DNA of 64,000 nt from an uncultured Alistipes sp. (GTDB lineage Bacteria > Bacteroidota > Bacteroidia > Bacteroidales > Rikenellaceae). The stretch's first letter is position 1, and the number at the start of each line of letters is the position of its first letter. Of the stretch, positions 1 to 7,348 are shown one piece after another. Location of the stretch: the NCBI GenBank assembly GCA_900769405.1, contig CAAGGL010000010.1:186001-250000 (forward strand), written 5' to 3'. The notes under the pieces are model-generated. The model was given only the letters and a program-made list of their open reading frames with translations. It made no database searches and was not told the DNA's origin. A program made the position numbers and the translations under genes.

Positions 1-2
1 GT

Positions 3-1652
3 AAGGCTCGCGGTTTGGCCTTCATTAACAGTATGTTGCAGAAGTACCACGAGTACAACAAATACGAAGATATCCGAATCCTGATCCCGCGCACGATCGT
101 CATCGCGACCGACTATTTCGACCGTTTCATCAAGGAGAACGGTCTGCAATATGTGGTTTCGACCGAGATGAGCGACGAGGAGTTGCTGTCGGAGTTCGTG
201 GCCTCGCGCCTGCCCGAGCAGCTCATTTCGGAGCTGAAAACCTATCTGGCGACGGTCGATTATCCGCTGGCGGTGCGTTCGTCATCGAAGTTGGAAGACT
301 CGCACTATCAGCCCTTTGCGGGTATCTACTCGACATATATGATCCCCAATACCGAGGACAAGAGCCAGATGTTGCGACTACTGAGTAAGGCGATCAAGAG
401 CGTCTATGCCTCGGTCTATTTCGCTGCCAGCCGCGCTTACATTGCCACCTCGTCGAATCTGCTGAGCGAGGAGAAGATGGCTGTCATCGTGCAGCAGGTG
501 TGCGGTACGTTGGAGGATGGTTACTTCTTCCCGACGCTGTCGGGTGTGGCGCGCTCGATCAACCACTACCCAATAGGCGACGAGCGCCCCGAGGAGGGTA
601 TCGTCAATATCGCCCTCGGTCTGGGTAAGATGGTGGTTGATGGCGGTCAGACGCTCCGTTTCTCGCCCCGCTATCCGCAGAAGGCGTTGCAGACCTCGAC
701 CCTCGAACTGACCCTGCGCGACACGCAGCGCGAGTTCTATGCGCTCGATATGCGCCCCTCGTCGTTCCATATTTCGAGCGACGATTCGGTCAATTTAGCG
801 CGCCTGACGGTTGCCGATCACTCGTCGATGCGCAACGTGCAACACGCCGCCTCGACCTGGAATATGCTCGAAAACACGATCAGCGAATCGCCCTACGATA
901 AGGGTCGTAAACTGATCACCTTCAATCGAATACTCAAATATGGCTCGTTCCCGCTGGCGCAGATCATCGAGAATCTGCTGGCGATGGGTGAGCAGGAGAT
1001 GCGCTGCCCCGTTGAGATGGAGTTTGCGGTGAATCTCGACGTTAAGTCGGGTCAGAAGAAGATCTTTAACTTCTTGCAGATCCGCCCCATCATCTCGACC
1101 AACGACGACATTTCGACCTCGTGGGACGAGCATAGCAGCGACGGCGCACTGATCTATGCCGAGCGCGCGCTGGGCGTGGGTGCGATGCACGGAATCTCGG
1201 ACATCGTCTATGTCAAGCCGCAGGCCTTCGACAACCTGCGCACCGAGCAGATCGCTACCGAATTGCTCGCCCTCAATGCGCGTATGCGCGAGGAGGGTCG
1301 CGGTTACGTTCTGGTTGGTCCGGGTCGTTGGGGTTCGAGCGACCCCTTCCTGGGTATTCCGGTCAAGTGGTCGCACATCTCCGAGGCGAGGGTTATCGTC
1401 GAGTGCGGATTGGATAATTTCCGCGTCGAGCCGAGCCAGGGTACGCACTTCTTCCAGAATGTCACCTCGCTCGGAATCGGCTATCTCACGATCAATCCTT
1501 ACGAGGGCGACGGCGTCTTCGATGTCGATCGATTGGACGGAATGGAGGCCGCGGAGGAGGGCGAATTCCTGCGCCGCGTGAGCTTCTCGGAGCCGCTGAC
1601 GGTCTATATTGATGGTCGAAATAACCGCGGAGTGATCAAAACGGCAAAATAA
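3..1652 (+). CDS. PEP/pyruvate-binding domain protein (5' partial)
   Basis: The 3' part of a gene that begins before the window; the frame is open from base 3 and ends with TAA at 1650-1652. About 550 residues are visible. The segment from roughly residue 80 to 370 resembles the ATP-grasp nucleotide-binding domain of pyruvate phosphate dikinase and PEP synthase: it has AVRSSSKLED, a GLGKMVVDGG glycine-rich stretch, and the closing FLQIRPI motif preceded by PVEMEFAV. I see no swivelling phosphohistidine domain (no TxHGG-like motif) and no C-terminal PEP-binding barrel, so this is unlikely to be a complete PEP synthase. The family is common in Bacteroidales and annotated as PEP/pyruvate-binding protein. 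The last 180 residues (VLVGPGRWGSSDPFLG) are conserved in that family but I cannot assign them a role. The exact reaction is unknown. Confidence 0.8.
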   Translation, partial: KARGLAFINSMLQKYHEYNKYEDIRILIPRTIVIATDYFDRFIKENGLQYVVSTEMSDEELLSEFVASRLPEQLISELKTYLATVDYPLAVRSSSKLEDSHYQPFAGIYSTYMIPNTEDKSQMLRLLSKAIKSVYASVYFAASRAYIATSSNLLSEEKMAVIVQQVCGTLEDGYFFPTLSGVARSINHYPIGDERPEEGIVNIALGLGKMVVDGGQTLRFSPRYPQKALQTSTLELTLRDTQREFYALDMRPSSFHISSDDSVNLARLTVADHSSMRNVQHAASTWNMLENTISESPYDKGRKLITFNRILKYGSFPLAQIIENLLAMGEQEMRCPVEMEFAVNLDVKSGQKKIFNFLQIRPIISTNDDISTSWDEHSSDGALIYAERALGVGAMHGISDIVYVKPQAFDNLRTEQIATELLALNARMREEGRGYVLVGPGRWGSSDPFLGIPVKWSHISEARVIVECGLDNFRVEPSQGTHFFQNVTSLGIGYLTINPYEGDGVFDVDRLDGMEAAEEGEFLRRVSFSEPLTVYIDGRNNRGVIKTAK

Positions 1653-1699
1653 ATTCAAAAAAATCGCCGCTGCGAGTTACAATGTATAATAAAATTTAT

Positions 1700-1707
1700 T
1701 AGCTTTG
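1700..1707 (+). promoter_or_regulatory. -7 element for gdhA
   Basis: TAgcTTTG matches the Bacteroidota housekeeping -7 consensus TAnnTTTG. It implies a start near 1714 and a leader of about 70 nt ahead of the gdhA ATG. No clear -33 TTTG is seen. Confidence 0.55.
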
Positions 1708-1785
1708 TAGATAGATTAAAATCGCGCAAGCCGCGACAACGCAGAAAACATACATACAATCATAAACCTACAAACAACTTTTACT

Positions 1786-3120
1786 ATGAATGTAAACAAA
1801 CTTATGGCGGATCTCGAACTCCGTCATCCCGGTGAGAAAGAGTATCTTCAAGCCGTACGTGAGGTACTGATGACCGTAGAAGAGGTCTATAATCAGCACC
1901 CCGAATTCGAGGCAAATCGTATCGCTGAGCGTATCGTTGAGCCTGATCGTCAGTTCACTTTCAAGGTGACTTGGGTAGATGATAAGGGCGACGTGCAGGT
2001 TAATACCGGCTACCGCATTCAGTTCAATAACGCTATCGGTCCCTACAAGGGCGGTCTGCGTTTCCACCCCAGCGTGAATCCTTCGATCTTGAAGTTCCTC
2101 GGTTTCGAGCAGATCTTCAAGAATGCTCTGACCACTCTGCCTATGGGCGGTGCTAAGGGCGGTTCGGACTTCAACCCCAAGGGCAAGTCGGCAGGTGAGG
2201 TTATGCGCTTCTGCCAGGCATTTATGACTGAGTTGTGGCGCCACATCGGTCCCGAGACCGACGTTCCCGCAGGTGATATCGGCGTTGGTGGCCGCGAGAT
2301 CGGTTACCTCTACGGTATGTATCGCAAGCTGGCTCGCGAGAATACGGGCGTTTTGACCGGTAAGGGTATGACCTACGGCGGTTCGTTGATCCGTCCCGAG
2401 GCAACCGGTTTCGGTGCTGTATATTTCCTGCGCCAGATGTTGGAGACCGCAGGCGACTCGATCAAGGGTAAGGTGATCAGCATCTCGGGCTTCGGTAACG
2501 TGGCTTGGGGCGTTGCTACCAAGGCTACCGAGCTGGGCGCTAAGGTTGTAACCATTTCGGGTCCCGACGGTTACATCTACGATCCCGCAGGTCTGGACGA
2601 GGAGAAGATCGCTTATATGTTGGAGCTCCGCGCATCGAACAACGACGTTGTTGCTCCCTATGCTGAGAAGTTCGCCGGCTCGACCTTCTTCGCAGGTCGC
2701 AAGCCCTGGGAGCAGAAGGTTGACATCGCAATGCCTTGCGCTACTCAGAACGAGTTGAACGGCAACGACGCTAAGGCTTTGGTTGCAAATGGCGTACAGA
2801 TGGTTGCCGAGGTGTCGAATATGGGTTGTACTCCCGAGGCTATCGAGACCTTCTTGGAGGCTAAGGTTCCCTACGGCCCCGGTAAGGCTGTGAACGCTGG
2901 TGGCGTTGCTACTTCGGGCTTGGAGATGACTCAGAACGCTCAGAAGTTGAATTGGACTGCTGCTGAGGTTGACGCTAAGCTGTTGCAGATTATGTCGTCG
3001 ATCCACACCGCTTGCTTGGAGTACGGTCGTGAGGGCGAGTACATCAACTATATGAAGGGTGCAAACATCGCAGGCTTTATGAAGGTTGCGAAGTCGATGG
3101 TTGAGCAGGGTATCCTGTAA
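1786..3120 (+). CDS. gdhA: NADP-type glutamate dehydrogenase
   Basis: 444 residues, the usual length of hexameric bacterial glutamate dehydrogenase, which reductively aminates 2-oxoglutarate to glutamate in the cytoplasm. Visible hallmarks are the substrate-binding region YKGGLRFHPSVN with the catalytic-lysine segment PMGGAKGGSDF, the nucleotide-binding turn SGFGNVAWG, and the C-terminal GGVATSGLEMTQN stretch typical of the NADP-preferring subgroup. The ATG at 1786 is the first in frame and aligns with the family start. The gene has its own promoter and a strong terminator, so it is probably monocistronic. Cofactor preference is inferred from subgroup similarity only. Confidence 0.95.
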   Translation: MNVNKLMADLELRHPGEKEYLQAVREVLMTVEEVYNQHPEFEANRIAERIVEPDRQFTFKVTWVDDKGDVQVNTGYRIQFNNAIGPYKGGLRFHPSVNPSILKFLGFEQIFKNALTTLPMGGAKGGSDFNPKGKSAGEVMRFCQAFMTELWRHIGPETDVPAGDIGVGGREIGYLYGMYRKLARENTGVLTGKGMTYGGSLIRPEATGFGAVYFLRQMLETAGDSIKGKVISISGFGNVAWGVATKATELGAKVVTISGPDGYIYDPAGLDEEKIAYMLELRASNNDVVAPYAEKFAGSTFFAGRKPWEQKVDIAMPCATQNELNGNDAKALVANGVQMVAEVSNMGCTPEAIETFLEAKVPYGPGKAVNAGGVATSGLEMTQNAQKLNWTAAEVDAKLLQIMSSIHTACLEYGREGEYINYMKGANIAGFMKVAKSMVEQGIL

Positions 3121-3142
3121 TCCGCTCCTTCAATACAAACGA

Positions 3143-3175
3143 AAGCCGCGTCCCGAATTGGGGCGCGGCTTTTTT
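3143..3175 (+). terminator. intrinsic terminator of gdhA
   Basis: Arms AAGCCGCG and CGCGGCTT, with an inner CCC/GGG pairing, followed by a T run, starting 22 nt after the gdhA stop. Confidence 0.8.
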
Positions 3176-3213
3176 ATGAGGCTGTCTTATGCGGGTTTCT
3201 TTATGCGGTTTCG

Positions 3214-3699
3214 TTATTTGGTTTTAGGAGGGCTGGTCATCTCACCGCCAAAGTAGATTACGGTTTTGTTCTCGGCGCTCTCCACCAGCACAACCATATC
3301 GGTAATGACCTCTTTCGAGTCGCTCAGCTTGAAGAAGTTACGCATATAGTTACCCTTGGTCATCTCCTCGGGCAGCTCCTTCTGCTCGTAGCTCGCCGAC
3401 AGCGACTCGGTCTGGGTGCGGATCACCTCGGCCACCTGCTGCTCGGCCTTGCTGTAATCGATGATGATGATCATATCGACCCCCTTGATGAAATCCTTGC
3501 CGAACTCCTTGCGGAGCACCAATTTGATCATCTCCAAGCCGTTGCCCTTGGTGCACACCATACCGTTGACGCCCTTGTCCTCGCCATACTTCTCGACCAT
3601 CGACGTCATCAACTCGCGGCCCGTGCTTGTCGGTTGTGCCGCCGCGCCCAACCATAATGTGAGCATCATCACCAGCAGCATAATCCCTCGTTTCGACAT
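3214..3699 (-). CDS. DUF4252 family exported protein
   Basis: 161 residues. The N-terminus (MSKRGIMLLVMMLTLWLGAAAQ) is a clear Sec signal peptide, so the mature protein is exported, probably to the periplasm. The remainder fits the DUF4252 family of small Bacteroidota exported proteins: an alpha/beta segment MIIIIDYSKAEQQVAEVI followed by a strand-rich end (VITDMVVLVESAENKTVIYFGGEMT). The family's function is unknown. The start ATG (complement of 3697-3699) is the only one placing the signal peptide at the N-terminus. It converges with gdhA and is divergent from nothing nearby; a -7 element lies 44 nt upstream. Confidence 0.75.
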   Translation of the reverse strand: MSKRGIMLLVMMLTLWLGAAAQPTSTGRELMTSMVEKYGEDKGVNGMVCTKGNGLEMIKLVLRKEFGKDFIKGVDMIIIIDYSKAEQQVAEVIRTQTESLSASYEQKELPEEMTKGNYMRNFFKLSDSKEVITDMVVLVESAENKTVIYFGGEMTSPPKTK

Positions 3700-3742
3700 A
3701 ATATCTCAGTTTGAATTGCAGTTAAAAACTCGTTTATAGCTA

Positions 3743-3750
3743 CAAATTTA
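3743..3750 (-). promoter_or_regulatory. -7 element for the DUF4252 gene
   Basis: On the minus strand this reads TAaaTTTG, matching TAnnTTTG, about 44 bp upstream of the start codon. No convincing -33 element. Confidence 0.45.
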
Positions 3751-3803
3751 GCAATAATCCTCTAAAATGCGACATCTCCTCGCCGCGATTGTTCGCCCCA
3801 AGT

Positions 3804-3844
3804 GCCAAAAAAAGCGTCCCTCCCGTTGTCGGGAAGAACGCTTT
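3804..3844 (-). terminator. terminator downstream of pckA
   Basis: AAAGCGT at 3811-3817 pairs with ACGCTTT at 3838-3844, with inner CCC/GGG pairing. On the minus strand the hairpin is followed by a run of seven T, so it should end leftward transcription from pckA, about 250 nt past its stop. Confidence 0.7.
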
Positions 3845-4095
3845 CTTATGTTTTGAGTCTGTGCGTTACGTCGTGGTCGCCTGGTGTGTTCGATCTCGGA
3901 TCGGAAATTTTGATTGACGGTCTTGTTCTCCTCTCCTCAATCTCACCTCCCCCCCTGCTATCACTTCGTCCATCGTGGGTCAACGCGTCGCCGATACACC
4001 ACTATCAAACCTTTCGGGCGCGAGCGTCTTTCAGGCTATTTTTACGCCGTGTGGCCTCCGATGGTTACGCTTCAAACTCGGTTTTTGTCGTTCGA
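3845..4095 (-). other. long 3' untranslated region of pckA
   Basis: About 250 bases between the pckA stop and its apparent terminator hold no credible gene. A pyrimidine-rich stretch near 3929-3960, including a run of seven C, becomes purine-rich in the pckA transcript. Open frames on the plus strand here continue into the antisense of pckA and lack coding features. Confidence 0.4.
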
Positions 4096-5703
4096 TTAGA
4101 GCTTCGGACCAGCCTCAACCAACTTCTTACCCTCCTCGTTGGTGGTGAACTTAGCGAAGTTCTTCACGAAGCGGCCAGCCAGATCCTGTGCCTTAACCTC
4201 CCACTGCGAAGCCTCAGCGTAGGTGTCGCGAGGATCGAGGATTGCGGGATCAACACCCGGCAACTCGGTGGGAACAGTGAAATCGAAGTAAGGAATCGAC
4301 TTGGTAGGAGCGTTGTCGATCGAGCCATCGAGGATAGCGTCGATGATACCGCGGGTATCCTTGATCGAGATACGCTTGCCGGTACCGTTCCAACCGGTGT
4401 TAACCAAGTAAGCGGTAGCACCCGAAGCCTGCATCTTCTTAACCAGCTCCTCACCGTACTTAGTGGGGTGCAACGACAAGAATGCAGCACCGAAGCAAGC
4501 CGAGAAGGTCGGAGTAGGCTCGGTGATACCGCGCTCGGTACCTGCCAACTTAGCGGTGAAGCCCGACAGGAAGTAGTACTTGGTCTGCTCGGGAGTCAGG
4601 ATCGAAACGGGAGGCAGTACGCCGAATGCGTCAGCCGACAAGAAGATAACCTTCTTAGCAGCGGGAGCCTTCGATACGGGCTTAACGATGTTGTTGATGT
4701 GGTACAAGGGGTATGAAACGCGAGTGTTCTCGGTTACGCTCTTGTCGGTGAAGTCGATCTTGCCGTTCTCATCAACAGTTACGTTTTCGAGCAGAGCGTC
4801 GCGCTTGATAGCGTTGTAGATATCGGGCTCAGCCTCCTTCGACAGGTTGATAACCTTAGCGTAGCAACCGCCCTCGAAGTTGAATACACCCTCATCGTCC
4901 CAGCCGTGCTCGTCGTCACCGATAAGCAGACGCTTGGGATCGGTCGAAAGGGTAGTCTTACCGGTACCCGACAGACCGAAGAAGATAGCGGTGTTCTCGC
5001 CGTTCAGGTCGGTGTTAGCCGAGCAGTGCATCGAAGCGATGCCGCGCAGGGGCAACAGATAGTTCATAATCGAGAACATACCCTTCTTCATCTCACCACC
5101 ATACCAGGTGTTGAGGATAACCTGCTCGTTCGAAGCCAGGTTGAATACGGTAGCGGTCTCCGAGTTCAGGCCGAGCTCAGCGAAGTTCTCAACCTTAGCC
5201 TTCGATGCGTTGAACGATACGAAGTCGGGCTCGCCGTATGCCTCCAACTCCTCCTCAGTGGGGCGGATGAACATATTCTTAACGAAGTGAGCCTGCCAAG
5301 CAACCTCCATAATGAAACGAACCTTCAAGCGAGTTGCAGGGTTTGCACCGCAGAAAGTATCTACTACATACAGACGCTTACCCGACAGCTGCTTGATAGC
5401 TAACTTCTTCAACTCTGCCCAAGTAGCCTCCGAGCAGGGCTTGTTGTCGTTCTTGTACTCGTCCGAAGTCCACCATACGGTGTTCTCGCTTGCCTCGTTC
5501 TTCACGAAGAACTTGTCCTTAGGCGAGCGGCCGGTGTAGATACCGGTCATTACGTTTACAGCGCCGAGCTCAGTCTCAACGCCCTTGTCAAAGCCGGTCA
5601 GACCTTCCTTAGTCTCCTCCTCGAAGAGGGTCTCGTACGAAGGGTTGTGCAGAATCTCGACAACGTCGGTGATTCCGTACTTGCTCAAATCAATTTTAGC
5701 CAT
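4096..5703 (-). CDS. pckA: phosphoenolpyruvate carboxykinase (ATP)
   Basis: 535 residues, the normal size for ATP-dependent PEP carboxykinase, which interconverts oxaloacetate plus ATP and PEP, CO2 plus ADP. In fermenting Bacteroidales the enzyme usually runs in the CO2-fixing direction towards succinate. Visible motifs are FFGLSGTGKTTLS (kinase-1a P-loop), LIGDDEHGWDDEGVFNFEGGCYAK (kinase-2 and metal region), and TGIYTGRSPKDKF near residue 60. The ATG at 5701-5703 gives the family N-terminus MAKIDLSKYG; an in-frame upstream extension of 19 codons is rejected because it has no family likeness. A TATCTTTG element lies about 150 bp upstream, implying a leader near 140 nt. Confidence 0.95.
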   Translation of the reverse strand: MAKIDLSKYGITDVVEILHNPSYETLFEEETKEGLTGFDKGVETELGAVNVMTGIYTGRSPKDKFFVKNEASENTVWWTSDEYKNDNKPCSEATWAELKKLAIKQLSGKRLYVVDTFCGANPATRLKVRFIMEVAWQAHFVKNMFIRPTEEELEAYGEPDFVSFNASKAKVENFAELGLNSETATVFNLASNEQVILNTWYGGEMKKGMFSIMNYLLPLRGIASMHCSANTDLNGENTAIFFGLSGTGKTTLSTDPKRLLIGDDEHGWDDEGVFNFEGGCYAKVINLSKEAEPDIYNAIKRDALLENVTVDENGKIDFTDKSVTENTRVSYPLYHINNIVKPVSKAPAAKKVIFLSADAFGVLPPVSILTPEQTKYYFLSGFTAKLAGTERGITEPTPTFSACFGAAFLSLHPTKYGEELVKKMQASGATAYLVNTGWNGTGKRISIKDTRGIIDAILDGSIDNAPTKSIPYFDFTVPTELPGVDPAILDPRDTYAEASQWEVKAQDLAGRFVKNFAKFTTNEEGKKLVEAGPKL

Positions 5704-5851
5704 AGTTTGAAAAATGTGTATTATTTTGTTAAAACCTCTTATCCAAAATTCACGTTGCACCGTCTGTTTTTGGTGCGTTGTGGGGGTTGTTTTGCGACCT
5801 TGTGCAAACCTCGTGCAACAGCCGTTACGAACAAGCCCTTTTTCGACGGCA

Positions 5852-5859
5852 CAAAGATA
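5852..5859 (-). promoter_or_regulatory. -7 element for pckA
   Basis: Minus strand TATCTTTG, a full match to TAnnTTTG. The implied leader before the pckA ATG is about 140 nt. No TTTG at the expected -33 spacing; a TTTG occurs only 13 bp upstream. Confidence 0.55.
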
Positions 5860-6069
5860 GTAAAATTATTCAAAGTGTGAAAAAAATAACACTAAATTTG
5901 CGCAACAATTTGCGAATCTTCCGCATTTTGACCCTATGCGACCAATTTAGAGGGTTTTAATACCAATTTTCGGGGTGGTTTTTCGCGCGCTCGCGCGTGC
6001 GTATATATATTCAAGTGTGGTCGCCTAAAATTTTTCGGAGGTCGATGGCGCTGCAAACCGAAAAAATGT

Positions 6070-6077
6070 TATCTTTG
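6070..6077 (+). promoter_or_regulatory. -7 element directly at the hemW start
   Basis: TATCTTTG ends seven bases before the hemW ATG at 6085, so the predicted transcription start falls at or next to the start codon and the message would be leaderless or nearly so. Confidence 0.5.
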
Positions 6078-6084
6078 TTGCCCG

Positions 6085-7212
6085 ATGGCCGGAATCTATT
6101 TTCATATCCCATTTTGCCGACGCATTTGCGCCTATTGCGACTTCTACAAGAACGCCGATTTGCGACTCAAAGAGCAGACGCTGGCGGCTATGGAGCGCGA
6201 GGTGGTGGCGCGTCGCGATTTCCTGCGTGGCGAGGCGGTGCGAACGATCTATTTCGGTGGCGGAACGCCCTCGTTGGCGAGTGCCGAGTGGATCGGACGG
6301 GCGATTGAGTTGTGTCGTGCGATGTTCGACTGCCGTGCGGTCGAGGAGATCACGCTCGAAGCCAATCCCGACGACCTCAGCGAGGAGTATCTGGCGGCTC
6401 TGCGCCGAGTGGGAGTCAATCGTCTGAGTATCGGTATCCAGTCGTTTGACGATGAGGTGCTGCGCACGATGAATCGACGTCACGACGCTGCGGCAGCCAT
6501 TGCAGCGGTCGAGAAGGCTCGCGCGGCGGGTTTCGACAACATCACCATCGACCTGATTTATGGACTTCCGTTTGGCCCGAAAGATGCACTTGCGCGCTCG
6601 CTGGCGCAGGCTGTGGCGCTCGATGTCGAGCATATTTCGGCCTATCACCTTACTATTGAGCCTAATACGCGCTTTGGACGTATGGCCGAGCGAGGCGAAC
6701 TCGCGCCCGTGGCGGAGGAAGAGAGCGAACGTCAATACCTCGAAGTGCATCGCACGCTGACCGAAGCGGGCTACGATCACTACGAAATCTCGAATTTTGC
6801 TCGTGCGGGACGTCGTTCGCGCCACAACTCCTCATATTGGCAGGCGCAACCCTATCTGGGTATCGGTCCTGCGGCGCACTCGTTCGATGGGCAGAACAGA
6901 GTGTGGGCGGTGTCGTCTGTGGCGGAGTATCTGGCGGGTGTCGATGCGGGCACGTGCTACGAAATGGAGCATCTGACCCCCGAAGATCGCTATAACGAGA
7001 CGATAATGACGGCTCTGCGCTGCCGTGAGGGAGTCGATTTGGCGGCTTTGACCGAAAAATTCGGGCGCGACCGTATGGAATATTTCGTTGCCGAGGCGTC
7101 GCGTTTTGTGTCGTCGGGGACGCTTGTAAACGATGGGAATCGCATTGCAATGTGCCCTGAGAGGTGGTTGGTGAGCGATTCGGTGATCGCCGAGTTGTTC
7201 GTCGAGGAGTAG
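6085..7212 (+). CDS. hemW: HemW-like radical SAM protein
   Basis: 375 residues, the family length. The radical SAM cluster motif is CRRICAYC (C-x3-C-x2-C) in IPFCRRICAYCDFYK near the N-terminus, followed by FGGGTPS and the RLSIGIQSFDDEVL and GFDNITIDLIYGLP segments characteristic of HemW (formerly called coproporphyrinogen III oxidase-like HemN). HemW proteins bind heme and are thought to deliver it to respiratory enzymes rather than oxidise coproporphyrinogen. The C-terminal HemN_C domain (RYNETIMTALRCREGVDL) is present. The ATG at 6085 is the only start that gives the usual MAGIYFHIPFC N-terminus. True HemN was not found in the window, so the role rests on family resemblance. Confidence 0.88.
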   Translation: MAGIYFHIPFCRRICAYCDFYKNADLRLKEQTLAAMEREVVARRDFLRGEAVRTIYFGGGTPSLASAEWIGRAIELCRAMFDCRAVEEITLEANPDDLSEEYLAALRRVGVNRLSIGIQSFDDEVLRTMNRRHDAAAAIAAVEKARAAGFDNITIDLIYGLPFGPKDALARSLAQAVALDVEHISAYHLTIEPNTRFGRMAERGELAPVAEEESERQYLEVHRTLTEAGYDHYEISNFARAGRRSRHNSSYWQAQPYLGIGPAAHSFDGQNRVWAVSSVAEYLAGVDAGTCYEMEHLTPEDRYNETIMTALRCREGVDLAALTEKFGRDRMEYFVAEASRFVSSGTLVNDGNRIAMCPERWLVSDSVIAELFVEE

Positions 7213-7270
7213 AATTGAACCTAACGTTTTGATTTTTTGGCAAAAAAATCGTTATTAAATTTTTTTACTA

Positions 7271-7302
7271 TTTGGAAACCACGATTAAAAGTATTACTTT
7301 TG
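7271..7302 (+). promoter_or_regulatory. promoter of the synthase-phosphorylase gene
   Basis: TTTG at 7271-7274, then exactly 20 bp, then TActTTTG at 7295-7302. This is a full -33/-7 consensus for the Bacteroidota primary sigma factor, 46 bp upstream of the ATG. Confidence 0.7.
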
Positions 7303-7348
7303 CGCGGCAAAAAATTGCTTATTGAGAATTAACAATATAAATATTAGT

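Noticed and set aside
5980..6015. GC/CG-rich alternating stretch (CGCGCGCTCGCGCG) followed by an AT-alternating run upstream of hemW as a possible origin or Z-DNA element
   Set aside because: It is very short and isolated, with no DnaA boxes nearby, so there is no support for a specific function.
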